Positions 29,479-39,004 are shown, numbered from the stretch's first letter. The stretch: DNA of 64,000 bases from Lachnospiraceae bacterium (GCA_003507655.1 DNUZ01000023.1:102289-166288); one strand, 5' to 3'. Notes: generated from the sequence alone by a model not told the origin. Made by a program: numbers and translations.

Positions 29479-31188
29479 ATGTATCGGAATAAAACTGCAT
29501 ATCGAAAAAAAATCATGGTATTCATGGTGGTGGTTCTGCTGGTGCTGACGTTTTTAGTCGGAAGACTGGTCTATCTGATGATTTTTTGCTCGGAATACTA
29601 TGGAAAAAAAGCAGAGGATCTGCATGAGAGAGAAAGAAACATCAAAGCGGCACGCGGGGAGATCGTAGACTGCAACGGAGTGGTATTAGCGGAAAACAAG
29701 ACCGTCTGTACAATTTCAGTGATACACAGTCAGATCAAAGAACCGGAAAAAGTCATTGCCATGTTAGCAAAAGAACTCGAAATGGATGAGGAGACGATCC
29801 GCAAACGTGTGGAAAAAGTATCTTCCATAGAAAAGATCAAGACCAATGTTCCAAAAGAAACAGGAGATGCCATCCGTGCGCATGGTTTAGCAGGCGTAAA
29901 GATCGATGAGGATTATAAACGGTATTATCCTTACGATACCTTGGCTTCTAAGGTGTTGGGCTTTACCGGAGGCGATAATCAGGGGATCATCGGCTTAGAA
30001 GTAAAATACGATAAATACCTTCAGGGGAAAAATGGAAAAATCCTGACGCTGACAGATGCGCGGGGGATTGAGATTGAAAACGCCGGTGAACGCAGGCAGG
30101 ATCCGATCGACGGAAATGATCTGCATATCAGTCTTGATTATAATATTCAAAAATATGCAGAGCAGGCAGCGAAAAAGGCAATGGAAGAACATGGGGCACA
30201 GAGTGTTTCCGTGTTGATGATGAATCCGCAAAACGGCGAGATCTTAGCAATGGTCAATGTGCCGGAATTTAATCTGAACGAGCCTTTTTCCATAGACGGC
30301 GTAACACAGACGAATCAGGATAAACTCAATCTGATGTGGCGAAACGGCTGTATTAATGATACCTATGAACCGGGGTCGACCTTTAAGATTATTACTACGG
30401 CAGCAGCCTTTGAAGAAGGCGTGGTCAGTTTAAAAGACCGGTTTCACTGTCCGGGATATAAGATCGTAGAGGACCGTAAGATTCGGTGCCACAAAGTCGG
30501 CGGTCATGGAGCCGAGGATTTTGCACAGGGAATCATGAATTCCTGCAATCCGGTGTTTATAGAACTGGGACTGCGTTTAGGAAGTGAAAAATATTATTCC
30601 TATTTTAAACAGTTCGGTTTGCTGCAAAAGACCAATGTGGATTTACCGGGCGAGGCGGCAACGATCATGCACAATCCGAAAAATATCGGGCAGGTGGAGT
30701 TGGCGACCATATCCTTCGGACAGTCTTTTCAGATCACACCGGTCCAGTTAGCGACTACCGTATCCTCTATTATCAATGGCGGCAACCGCGTGACCCCTCA
30801 TTTCGGGGCTTATGTCACGGATGAAAAAGGAAAAAAGGTCAAAACATTTAAATACGAAACGACAGAGGGGATTGTCAGTGAAAAGACGAGCGAGACGGTC
30901 CGTATGCTCTTAGAAAAAGTAGTCAGTGAAGGAACCGGAAAAAATGCCGCGATCAAAGGCTTTTCCATCGGAGGAAAGACAGCGACTTCCCAGACACTGC
31001 CAAGAAGTGCAAATAAGTACATTGCATCCTTTTTAGGATTTGCACCGGCAGATGATCCGAAAGTGCTCGGACTTGTCATTATCAATGACCCCAAAGGTGT
31101 ATATTATGGAGGAACCATAGCAGCACCGGTTATGAAAGAAATATTTGAAAATGTGCTTCCATACCTTGGAATTGAGCAAAAAGAGTGA
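29479..31188 (+). CDS. SpoVD-like class B penicillin-binding protein
   Basis: A 569-residue class B PBP with one N-terminal membrane helix (about 12-32), the RGEIVDCNG motif and a transpeptidase domain with STFK and SCN. The third motif reads KTA instead of the usual KTG (GGKTATSQ). No PASTA domain is present. It probably cross-links peptidoglycan during division or spore cortex formation; the spore role is inferred from gene order. The ribosome binding site is only a GGGG inside a hairpin with the upstream CCTC. Confidence 0.87.
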   Translation: MYRNKTAYRKKIMVFMVVVLLVLTFLVGRLVYLMIFCSEYYGKKAEDLHERERNIKAARGEIVDCNGVVLAENKTVCTISVIHSQIKEPEKVIAMLAKELEMDEETIRKRVEKVSSIEKIKTNVPKETGDAIRAHGLAGVKIDEDYKRYYPYDTLASKVLGFTGGDNQGIIGLEVKYDKYLQGKNGKILTLTDARGIEIENAGERRQDPIDGNDLHISLDYNIQKYAEQAAKKAMEEHGAQSVSVLMMNPQNGEILAMVNVPEFNLNEPFSIDGVTQTNQDKLNLMWRNGCINDTYEPGSTFKIITTAAAFEEGVVSLKDRFHCPGYKIVEDRKIRCHKVGGHGAEDFAQGIMNSCNPVFIELGLRLGSEKYYSYFKQFGLLQKTNVDLPGEAATIMHNPKNIGQVELATISFGQSFQITPVQLATTVSSIINGGNRVTPHFGAYVTDEKGKKVKTFKYETTEGIVSEKTSETVRMLLEKVVSEGTGKNAAIKGFSIGGKTATSQTLPRSANKYIASFLGFAPADDPKVLGLVIINDPKGVYYGGTIAAPVMKEIFENVLPYLGIEQKE

Positions 31189-31219
31189 AGCACCGGGGAA
31201 CAATATTGTGTGGGATATC

Positions 31220-31248
31220 TTGCACAAAAGTAAAAAATAACGTATACT
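31220..31248 (+). promoter_or_regulatory. Internal promoter before mraY
   Basis: TTGCAC at 31220-31225 and TATACT at 31243-31248 are 17 bp apart, giving mraY onward a second promoter within the dcw cluster. Confidence 0.6.
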
Positions 31249-31311
31249 AGAAAAGTTAGAAAAAACGCAACTATCAGCATGGCTGAAAAAAATACATGAG
31301 GTGGAAAACAT

Positions 31312-32265
31312 ATGTCATATCAAGTAGTAATCCCGGTAATTATATCATTTGTTGTCAGTGCAGTTTTAGGCCCTATTGTCATTCCTTTTTTACGAAAATT
31401 AAAAGTGGGGCAGACGGAAAGAGAAGAATTGAAGTCCCATTTAAAAAAGACGGGAACACCGACGATGGGTGGGATTATCATACTTGCGAGTGTGATACTG
31501 ACCTCTCTGATATATGTTAAGGATTATCCGAAGATCATACCGATCTTATTTGTGACCGTGGGCTTTGGAATTGTAGGATTTCTGGATGATTATCTGAAAG
31601 TGGTATTAAAACGTTCCGATGGTCTGTTAGCATGGCAGAAGATGCTTTGTCAGATTGTGATTACGGCAATTTTTGTATTTTATATCTTGAAATTTACAGA
31701 TGTATCACTTACTATGCTGATTCCGTTTTCCGGTGGAAAATATCTGAATCTTGGAGTTCTTGCGATTCCGGTTATGTTTTTAGCGGTAATTGGAACCGTC
31801 AATGGAGTGAATTTTACGGATGGTCTGGACGGTCTGGCATCCAGTGTCACGGTATTGGTAGCAACCTTTTTTACTGTGGTTGCAGTAGGAACACACAGCG
31901 GAATTGAGCCGATTACCTGTGCAGTCGTAGGTGCACTGATGGGATTTTTGCTGTTCAATGTCTACCCTGCAAAAGTGTTTATGGGAGATACCGGTTCTCT
32001 GGCGCTTGGCGGATTTGTGGCGGCGAGTGCCTATATGATGCAGATGCCGATTTTTATTCTGATTGTGGGACTGATTTACTGGATTGAAATTTTATCCGTT
32101 ATGATACAGGTTACTTATTTTAAAAAGACCGGTGGAAAAAGAATCTTTAAGATGGCACCGATCCATCATCATTTTGAATTATGTGGCTGGTCAGAGACGA
32201 GGGTCGTTGCGGTATTTTCCATTGCTACGGCAATTCTCTGCCTGATTGGGCTTCTGGCATTATAG
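31312..32265 (+). CDS. mraY: Phospho-N-acetylmuramoyl-pentapeptide-transferase
   Basis: The 317-residue membrane enzyme moves the UDP-MurNAc-pentapeptide sugar phosphate onto undecaprenyl phosphate to make lipid I. It has about ten membrane helices, the acidic motif GFLDDYLK near residue 87, NFTDGLDG near 167, and the FMGDTGSLALGG and APIHHHFEL signatures. A GAGGTGG site precedes the ATG. Confidence 0.97.
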   Translation: MSYQVVIPVIISFVVSAVLGPIVIPFLRKLKVGQTEREELKSHLKKTGTPTMGGIIILASVILTSLIYVKDYPKIIPILFVTVGFGIVGFLDDYLKVVLKRSDGLLAWQKMLCQIVITAIFVFYILKFTDVSLTMLIPFSGGKYLNLGVLAIPVMFLAVIGTVNGVNFTDGLDGLASSVTVLVATFFTVVAVGTHSGIEPITCAVVGALMGFLLFNVYPAKVFMGDTGSLALGGFVAASAYMMQMPIFILIVGLIYWIEILSVMIQVTYFKKTGGKRIFKMAPIHHHFELCGWSETRVVAVFSIATAILCLIGLLAL

Positions 32266-32276
32266 GAGGAAAGAAA

Positions 32277-33635
32277 ATGGATTTACAGGGAAAGACCGTA
32301 TTGATTGTGGGTGCCGGAAAGAGTGGAATCGCTGCCGGTGAATTACTTAGAAAAAAGGGAATTGCATACAGGCTTTATGATGGAAATAAAGAATTGTCAA
32401 AAGAAGAACTGCAAAAAAATGACATCTGGAAAGATTGCGGGATTATCTTAGGGGAACTGCCGACAGAGATTCTAGCGGATACCGGACTGGCAGTGTTAAG
32501 TCCCGGCGTTCCGACGGATTTGCCGGTCATCGCAGCCATCAGAGAGCAGGGGATTCCAATCTGGGGCGAAATAGAGTTGGCATATCATTTTGCAAAAGGC
32601 AGACTTCTTGCAATTACCGGAACAAATGGAAAGACTACAACAACATCCCTGTTAGGAGAGATTATGCAGGCATATTTTGAGGATGTCAAAGTTGTTGGAA
32701 ATATTGGTATTCCATATACAAGTGTTGCCGCAGATACGACAGACGAGACGGTGACTGTTGCAGAAATCTCAAGTTTCCAGTTAGAGACGGCAGTGGATTT
32801 TCATCCGCAGGTCAGTGCAATTTTAAATATTACACCGGATCATTTAAATCGCCATCATACCATGGAGTGTTATATTGAAACGAAAGAAAGCATTACGAAG
32901 AACCAGCAAAAAGAAGATGTCTGTGTACTGAATTATGAGGATGAGGTGCTTTTGGAATTTGGTAAAAGTATTCCAATTCGGGTGGTATTTTTCAGCAGCA
33001 AAAGACGTTTAGAAGATGGTTTCTTCTACGAAGATGGCGTGATTTACAAATCAACGGGCGGTAAGGCGGAAAAAATCATTGAAACTTCCAGACTACAGAT
33101 ATTGGGATTACATAATTATGAGAATGTCATGGCGGCAGCGGCAATGGCAGACAGTTTTGGTGTACCGATGGAGGTTATTACAAAGGTTTTAGAACAATTT
33201 CAGGCGGTAGAGCATAGAATTGAGTATGTTGTAGAAAAACGCGGTGTAAAATTTTATAACGATTCGAAAGGAACAAATCCGGATGCGGCGATTCAGGGAA
33301 TCCGTGCGATGGAAAGACCGACCTTTTTAATTGGAGGCGGTTATGATAAACAATCCGAATACGATGAATGGATTGAAGCATTTGATGGAAAAGTCAAGCA
33401 GTTGGTCTTAATCGGTCAGACCAGAGAGAAGATTGCAGAATGTGCAAAAAAACATGGATTTACGGAGATTGCCTTTGCAGACAGTTTGGAAGAAGCCATG
33501 GACATCTGCTATCAGAATGCTGTAGAAGGAGATGCGATTTTGCTGTCTCCGGCATGTGCAAGCTGGGGAATGTTTGACAATTACGAACAGCGTGGAGAAA
33601 AATTCAAGGAATATGCAAGAAATCTAAAGGAGTAA
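32277..33635 (+). CDS. murD: UDP-N-acetylmuramoylalanine-D-glutamate ligase
   Basis: The 452-residue cytosolic ligase adds D-glutamate to UDP-MurNAc-L-alanine using ATP. It has the N-terminal Rossmann domain (VLIVGAGKSG), the ATP-binding GTNGKTTTT motif near residue 117, and the C-terminal domain with YNDSKGTNPDA. ATG at 32277 is chosen because TAGGAGG lies just upstream; the frame extends further upstream into mraY but has no binding site there. The gap to mraY is 11 bp. Confidence 0.96.
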   Translation: MDLQGKTVLIVGAGKSGIAAGELLRKKGIAYRLYDGNKELSKEELQKNDIWKDCGIILGELPTEILADTGLAVLSPGVPTDLPVIAAIREQGIPIWGEIELAYHFAKGRLLAITGTNGKTTTTSLLGEIMQAYFEDVKVVGNIGIPYTSVAADTTDETVTVAEISSFQLETAVDFHPQVSAILNITPDHLNRHHTMECYIETKESITKNQQKEDVCVLNYEDEVLLEFGKSIPIRVVFFSSKRRLEDGFFYEDGVIYKSTGGKAEKIIETSRLQILGLHNYENVMAAAAMADSFGVPMEVITKVLEQFQAVEHRIEYVVEKRGVKFYNDSKGTNPDAAIQGIRAMERPTFLIGGGYDKQSEYDEWIEAFDGKVKQLVLIGQTREKIAECAKKHGFTEIAFADSLEEAMDICYQNAVEGDAILLSPACASWGMFDNYEQRGEKFKEYARNLKE

Positions 33636-33638
33636 TGC

Positions 33639-34763
33639 ATGGGTAAGAAGCGGGAACGAACCGGCAGCAAACCGACAAGATATTTTGATTACAGTCTGTT
33701 GTTTATCATTATTTTTCTGGTCTGTTTCGGACTGGTCATGCTCTATTCGACCAGTTCTTACGATGGGCAGTTAAAATTCGACGACAGTGCATATTATGTG
33801 AAAAAGCAGTTGTTTGCAACAAGCCTCGGATTCATGGCAATGTATCTGATATCGAGGATCGATTATCATGTATGGATGCGTTTTGCGGGAGTGGCTTACA
33901 TAGCGGCACTGTTACTGTGTACAGCAGTTATTTTTGTTGGTCAGGAATATAATGGACAAAAGAGGTGGCTGAAATTAGGACCATTGTCTTTTCAGCCGTC
34001 AGAGTTTGCAAAGATAGCGGTCATACTGTTCTTAGCGGTGCTGATCAGCCGCATGCCCAAGCAGATGAAAAAGTTTCAGACGGTGATCAAGGTTCTTCTG
34101 ATCGTAGTGCCGATCGTCGGTGTCATTGCATATAACAACCTAAGTACGGCAATCATTCTGTTGGGGATTGCCGTTGTGATGTCCTTTGTGGCAAGTCCGA
34201 AATATGCACAGTTTTTCGCGTTAGGAGGACTCGGAATCGCGTTTGGAAGTATCTTTATCTATTTAGAGAGATACCGTGCAGAGCGTATCAAGATCTGGCT
34301 GAACCCGGAGGATTACGAAAAGGGTTACCAGACATTACAGGGGCTCTATGCGATCGGTTCCGGTAAACTGTTTGGAAAAGGTCTCGGTGAGAGTATGCAA
34401 AAGCTCGGATTCTTGCCGGAAGCACAGAATGATATGATCTTTTCCATCATTTGCGAAGAGTTAGGACTGTTTGGTGCAGTCTGTGTCATTCTTTTGTTTT
34501 TACTGATGCTGTGGAGATTTATGGTCATTGCCAATAATGCTCCGGATCTGTATGGAGCACTGCTTGTGGTAGGTATCATGGCACATATTTCCATTCAGGT
34601 TATTTTAAATATCGCAGTTGTAACAAATTCTATTCCAAATACAGGTATTACACTGCCGTTTATCAGTTATGGAGGTACATCGGTTCTGTTTCTGCTTTCC
34701 GAGATGGGATTGGCACTTAGTGTGTCAAGAGGAATCCGGTTAGATGGACCGGAGGATTTATGA
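33639..34763 (+). CDS. ftsW: FtsW/RodA/SpoVE family glycosyltransferase
   Basis: The 374-residue SEDS-family polymerase links lipid II units into glycan strands and partners with a class B PBP. About ten membrane helices are present, with the conserved GLVMLYSTSS near the N-terminus, PSEFAK and PFISYGGTS near the end. The position after murD points to FtsW or SpoVE. Its AAAGGAG site lies in the end of murD. The usual next gene, murG, is missing here. Confidence 0.93.
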   Translation: MGKKRERTGSKPTRYFDYSLLFIIIFLVCFGLVMLYSTSSYDGQLKFDDSAYYVKKQLFATSLGFMAMYLISRIDYHVWMRFAGVAYIAALLLCTAVIFVGQEYNGQKRWLKLGPLSFQPSEFAKIAVILFLAVLISRMPKQMKKFQTVIKVLLIVVPIVGVIAYNNLSTAIILLGIAVVMSFVASPKYAQFFALGGLGIAFGSIFIYLERYRAERIKIWLNPEDYEKGYQTLQGLYAIGSGKLFGKGLGESMQKLGFLPEAQNDMIFSIICEELGLFGAVCVILLFLLMLWRFMVIANNAPDLYGALLVVGIMAHISIQVILNIAVVTNSIPNTGITLPFISYGGTSVLFLLSEMGLALSVSRGIRLDGPEDL

Positions 34764-35515
34764 GAAAAAGAGAGAAGAGCGAAAAAGGCGAAAAAAGAAT
34801 AAATTTCCTGCTGATACTGATCATCCTTATATTATTAGCTGCGCTTGGAGTGGTTGCGTATAAGGGTTTTACCGTGAAACAGGTGCAGGTAGAGGGAACG
34901 GATCTGTATCCGGATGAAACCATCCGCCAATGGGTATTAAATGATGACTACTCGTGGAATACCCTGTATGTATTTTTAAAATACAAATTTAAGGATGCGG
35001 AGGAAATGCCATTTTTACAGCAGCCGGAGGTGCGCATCAAAGGTCCGCATAGTTTGAGTATCAAAGTCAGAGAAAAAAAGATTGCCGGTTATCTCTATGT
35101 ACCGGCAATGGGGCAGAATGCCTATTTTAACAAAGACGGTGTAGTGGTGGAGACTTCTTCAAGGAAGTTAGAAGGAATGATGGAAGTGACCGGATTAGAA
35201 TGCAGTAAAGTTTCGGTTGGCGAAAAAATTCCCGTTAAGAAGAAGTCCTTGTTAAAAGCAATGCTCAGTCTGACACAGGGGCTTAGCAAATATAAAATGA
35301 TGCCGCAGACAATCCATTGTGATGAATATTCCAATATTATGTTAGAATATGAAAAAGTTACCGTAAATATGGGAAATAGTCAGAATCTGAGTACAAAAAT
35401 GGAAACACTTTCCGTCATATTTCCACAGTTAAAGGATATGAGCGGTACGCTTCATATGGAAAACTGGTCAGAGGAAAATACGGATGTGCCATTTGAAAAG
35501 AGTAATGGTTCCTAA
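34760..35515 (+). CDS. ftsQ: Cell division protein FtsQ/DivIB
   Basis: A 251-residue bitopic protein with a basic N-terminus, one membrane helix (about 15-34), and an extracellular POTRA domain beginning VKQVQVEGTDLYPDETI, then a beta domain. It stabilises the FtsL-DivIC part of the divisome. The ATG overlaps the ftsW stop codon (ATGA), indicating translational coupling. Confidence 0.9.
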   Translation: MRKREKSEKGEKRINFLLILIILILLAALGVVAYKGFTVKQVQVEGTDLYPDETIRQWVLNDDYSWNTLYVFLKYKFKDAEEMPFLQQPEVRIKGPHSLSIKVREKKIAGYLYVPAMGQNAYFNKDGVVVETSSRKLEGMMEVTGLECSKVSVGEKIPVKKKSLLKAMLSLTQGLSKYKMMPQTIHCDEYSNIMLEYEKVTVNMGNSQNLSTKMETLSVIFPQLKDMSGTLHMENWSEENTDVPFEKSNGS

Positions 35516-35570
35516 AATGGAGAACTGCCAGTGCAGTAAAAAAATAGTAATAAAAAAATAGAATTTGTAG

Positions 35571-35599
35571 TTGATTAATTCAACGAAAAATTATATTAT
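35571..35599 (+). promoter_or_regulatory. Promoter of ftsZ
   Basis: TTGATT at 35571-35576 and TATTAT at 35594-35599 are 17 bp apart, about 95 bp before the ftsZ start. Confidence 0.6.
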
Positions 35600-35698
35600 A
35601 TTTGTATGTGTATATTCCGAATGGGAATCGTTACATACGAAGAGAGATAGTTTCATTTTATTTAGATAAATCCCAGAAAGGAAAAAGGAGGAAGAACC

Positions 35699-36910
35699 TT
35701 GTTAGAGATTATGACGACAGAAGCAGATTCCAGTGCAAAAATTATTGTAATTGGTGTAGGAGGAGCTGGAAATAATGCTGTAAATAGAATGATTGATGAG
35801 AATATCGGTGGGGTAGAGTTCATTGGAGTCAATACGGACAAGCAGGCTTTGATGTTATGTAAAGCACCGACACTGATCCAGATCGGTGAGAAACTGACCA
35901 AAGGTCTCGGAGCCGGAGCACAGCCGGAAATCGGTGAAAAAGCGGCAGAAGAGAGTGTGGAGGATTTAACGAACGCGATCAAAGGTGCGGATATGGTATT
36001 CGTAACCTGTGGCATGGGCGGTGGAACAGGAACCGGAGCAGCTCCTGTTGTAGCGAAGATCGCAAAAGAAATGGACATTCTGACCGTTGGTGTTGTAACA
36101 AAGCCTTTTAAATTTGAGGCAAAAGCGCGTATGGTCAATGCACTTTCCGGAATTGAGAAGTTAAAAGAGGCAGTGGATACACTGATCGTCATTCCGAATG
36201 ATAAATTATTAGAGATCGTAGATCGCAGAACTACAATGCCGGATGCATTGAAGAAGGCGGATGAAGTATTACAGCAGTCCGTACAGGGAATCACAGACCT
36301 GATTAATCTTCCAGCATTGATCAACTTAGATTTCGCGGATGTTCAGACCGTTATGCGAGATAAAGGTATGGCACATATCGGTATCGGTTCTGCTAAAGGC
36401 GATGAAAAAGCCATTGAGGCAGTGAAATTAGCAGTAGCGAGTCCATTATTAGAGACAACTATTACCGGAGCATCCCACGTCATCATCAATATTTCGGGAG
36501 ATATTTCCCTGATGGATGCAAATGACGCAGCAAGCTATGTTCAGGATTTAGCAGGCGATAATGCAAATATCATCTTTGGTGCAAAATATGATGAGACAAT
36601 GACAGATGAGGCAACGATTACAGTTATTGCAACAGGACTTGAGACAAAGCCGACAGGTAATAAGATCATGCCGGATTTAAAATATCAGACAACATCAACA
36701 CCAACCGCAAGACCGACTGCACAGAGTTTTACGGCAAGACCACAGGTAACACCGACACCGGTGCAGAATTCCATGCCAATGCAGAACTCCGTGCCGGTAC
36801 AGAATACAACAAGTACCTTAAGCGGAATCAAGAAGCCGGCAAAACCGGTCAGCAATGTACCGGAAAAAGATATCCAGATTCCGGCATTCTTAAAGAATAC
36901 AAGAAAGTAA
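35699..36910 (+). CDS. ftsZ: Cell division protein FtsZ
   Basis: The 403-residue tubulin-like GTPase polymerises into the Z ring. The nucleotide-binding [13 protein letters not shown] is near residue 19 and the tubulin signature [10 protein letters not shown] near 108. A Pro/Thr/Gln-rich linker is followed by the C-terminal peptide [10 protein letters not shown], which binds FtsA or SepF. Translation probably starts at TTG 35699, since AAAGGAGG lies 7 bp before it and the resulting MLE N-terminus matches other FtsZ proteins. It has its own promoter and terminator. ftsA is not adjacent. Confidence 0.96.
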   Translation: MLEIMTTEADSSAKIIVIGVGGAGNNAVNRMIDENIGGVEFIGVNTDKQALMLCKAPTLIQIGEKLTKGLGAGAQPEIGEKAAEESVEDLTNAIKGADMVFVTCGMGGGTGTGAAPVVAKIAKEMDILTVGVVTKPFKFEAKARMVNALSGIEKLKEAVDTLIVIPNDKLLEIVDRRTTMPDALKKADEVLQQSVQGITDLINLPALINLDFADVQTVMRDKGMAHIGIGSAKGDEKAIEAVKLAVASPLLETTITGASHVIINISGDISLMDANDAASYVQDLAGDNANIIFGAKYDETMTDEATITVIATGLETKPTGNKIMPDLKYQTTSTPTARPTAQSFTARPQVTPTPVQNSMPMQNSVPVQNTTSTLSGIKKPAKPVSNVPEKDIQIPAFLKNTRK

Positions 36911-36940
36911 ATGCACTTTCGCGGTAAAGGATCATACAGA

Positions 36941-36971
36941 GCAGTGGATGTGAAAGCGTCTGCTGCTTTTT
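36941..36971 (+). terminator. Terminator after ftsZ
   Basis: A 10-bp stem containing three G-U pairs, with a 6-nt loop and five T residues. Confidence 0.75.
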
Positions 36972-37062
36972 GTTTCCGATAGAGATTAGGGGCAAAGGGC
37001 GGTTTCTTTAGATCGGCAACTTGCACAAAGCCGGATCTGTTTTGTTCCGTTGTACGAAAATA

Positions 37063-37181
37063 AGAAAATTTAAGTCTGTCTGAGTTAGGCTGTGATGGAG
37101 TGACGTGTACGTCTTAAACGCCCCGTCCATGGCAGCAAAACACTATACATGAACAGCCAGACTAAGATTTACTAATTTTCT
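37063..37181. repeat. Palindromic element between ftsZ and larB
   Basis: The flanks pair imperfectly: AGAAAATT at 37063 with AATTTTCT at 37174, and further inward AGTCTG with CAGACT. The inside can form GATGGA/TCCAT around a GACG-TGTA-CGTC hairpin. The rest of the 448-bp gap holds the ftsZ terminator, a short TGTGC-GAA-GCACA hairpin near 37215, and nothing else recognised. Its core shows only short likeness to other elements. Confidence 0.5.
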
Positions 37182-37359
37182 CCCAAAGTCACAAAAGCAG
37201 TCCCGGTTTTGTGCGAAGCACACTTTTGCTCTCTGAATTGAAGTTCTGAAGATAAACGAAATTGCATGAGAAACAGAGTCGTGTGGTTAGAAAAGTCTGG
37301 AATAGAAAACACAGGATTTTTAAAACAGACAGGTAGCATAATAGATATGGAGCAGTGAC

Positions 37360-38112
37360 ATGGAAATACAGGAGTTATTAGAACAGGTAAAAGCAGGAAC
37401 GCTTTCCATAGAGGAAGCAAAACAGTATTTGCGAAAAGAGCCATTTGAAGAATTAGGATATGCGAAGTTAGATACTCATCGGAAACTCAGGACCGGACAT
37501 GCGGAAGTGATTTACTGTGAGGGAAAGTCGACGGAGCATTTTTTAGAGATTTTTACGCACCTTTATCGGGAAAATGGTGAGGTATTTGGAACAAGGGCAT
37601 CGAAGGAACAGTATTTAGCAGCAAAGGAACGGTTTCCACAGACCGTTTATGATGAGACTTCCCGTATCATCCGAATTGAAAAGAATGACAAGCCGCATAT
37701 GGGAAAAATCGTGGTATGCAGTGCGGGAACAGCAGATATTTTCGTAGCAGAGGAAGCGGCACTGACAGCAGAGTATTTTGGAAATTATGTGGAACGTATC
37801 TATGATATAGGAGTCTGTGGGATACACAGGATGCTGGCAAATCTGGATGCGATCCAAAGTGCAAACTGCATTGTTGCGGTGGCAGGAATGGAGGGCGCAT
37901 TAGCAAGCGTTCTTGGCGGCTTGGTGGATAAACCGGTCATTGCAGTTCCGACATCGGTGGGCTATGGTGCAAGTTTTCAAGGGGTTTCGGCACTCCTGAC
38001 CATGATCAATTCCTGCGCGAACGGGGTGGCAGTGGTCAATATCGACAATGGTTATGGTGCCGGCTATATGGCATCACAGATCAACAGGTTAGTAGGAGAA
38101 CAGCATGAGTAA
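37360..38112 (+). CDS. larB: Pyridinium-3,5-biscarboxylic acid mononucleotide synthase (LarB)
   Basis: The 250-residue protein resembles the AIR carboxylase (PurE) fold. LarB carboxylates and hydrolyses nicotinic acid adenine dinucleotide to begin the nickel-pincer cofactor of lactate racemase-like enzymes. The family C-terminal region with PVIAVPTSVGYG and NIDNGYGAG is intact. A GGAG site lies 8 bp before the ATG. It overlaps larC by 8 bp. Neither larE nor larA is in the window. Confidence 0.92.
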   Translation: MEIQELLEQVKAGTLSIEEAKQYLRKEPFEELGYAKLDTHRKLRTGHAEVIYCEGKSTEHFLEIFTHLYRENGEVFGTRASKEQYLAAKERFPQTVYDETSRIIRIEKNDKPHMGKIVVCSAGTADIFVAEEAALTAEYFGNYVERIYDIGVCGIHRMLANLDAIQSANCIVAVAGMEGALASVLGGLVDKPVIAVPTSVGYGASFQGVSALLTMINSCANGVAVVNIDNGYGAGYMASQINRLVGEQHE

Positions 38113-38938
38113 AACATTGTATCTAGAGTGTACGTTTGGGATCAGCGGCGATATGTTTGTGGGATCACTGTTAGATTTAGGAGCAGACGACAAAAAGTTA
38201 GAGCAGGCACTTGCTAGTCTTCCGGTCAAAGGATTTCACACCTGCATTTCCCGTGTGAAAAAATCAGGGCTGGATGCTTGTGATTTTGCAGTGCTTTTAG
38301 ATGAACAACATGAAAATCATGACCATGATATGGAGTATCTGCATGGAGCATATACCAAGGAACACCGGAACGAGATAAAAGAACAGACGCAGGAAGCAGG
38401 ACACGCATATAAACATGAGCATAGAAATTTAAAGCAGATATGCGAAATTATAGAAGCCGCAGACATGAGTGAACATGCAAAACAAATAGCAGAGCGGATA
38501 TTTACCGTGTTAGCAGAGGCAGAAGCGAAGGTGCATGGCGAGAGCATGGAACAGGTGCATTTTCATGAAGTCGGGGCGGTGGATTCAATCGTAGACATCG
38601 TTGCAGCGGCAGTCTGCTTAGACAGCTTGCAGATTGAAGAAGTGATAGTGCCAATGCTCAGTGAAGGGCAGGGAACGGTCTGCTGCCAGCATGGAATCCT
38701 TCCAATTCCGGTACCGGCGGTGACGCAGATCATCCGTACTTATGGAATTGCAATACACCGCCTGCAAGTGCAGGGGGAACTGGTCACACCGACAGGTGCA
38801 GCCATTGTAGCAGCAATCCGTACAGGGGAAGAACTGCCGGAGGCTTATCGGATCCTGCAGATAGGTATGGGAGCAGGAAAACGGGAGTATGAGACACCGG
38901 GGATATTGCGGGCGATGCTGATAGAGGAGAGAAAATAA
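38105..38938 (+). CDS. larC: LarC-type nickel insertion protein, N-terminal half only
   Basis: LarC inserts nickel into the pyridinium cofactor and needs CTP. This 277-residue protein covers the N-terminal part (FGISGDMFVGSLLDLG near the start, HFHEVGAVDSIVD in the middle) and stops right after PGILRAML, where full-length LarC (about 400 residues) continues. A histidine-rich stretch at about 62-103 could bind metal. No matching C-terminal half is found in any frame downstream; a structured repeat begins 66 bp later. It is either a natural LarC1-type protein or a truncation. Confidence 0.85.
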   Translation: MSKTLYLECTFGISGDMFVGSLLDLGADDKKLEQALASLPVKGFHTCISRVKKSGLDACDFAVLLDEQHENHDHDMEYLHGAYTKEHRNEIKEQTQEAGHAYKHEHRNLKQICEIIEAADMSEHAKQIAERIFTVLAEAEAKVHGESMEQVHFHEVGAVDSIVDIVAAAVCLDSLQIEEVIVPMLSEGQGTVCCQHGILPIPVPAVTQIIRTYGIAIHRLQVQGELVTPTGAAIVAAIRTGEELPEAYRILQIGMGAGKREYETPGILRAMLIEERK

Positions 38939-39004
38939 AATTTAAATTTATGATGGGGTAAATATCGTATGATGCCAGTGGAGAGTGTTATGGGGCTATG
39001 GGAC

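Noticed and set aside
35662..36324. A 220-codon open frame antisense to ftsZ
   Set aside because: It is a shadow of the ftsZ reading frame, with no start signal and no recognisable domain.
38920..39000. Programmed frameshift at the end of larC (A-rich AGAAAATAAAATTTAAA)
   Set aside because: Both alternative frames stop within about 40 bp and contain no LarC C-terminal sequence.
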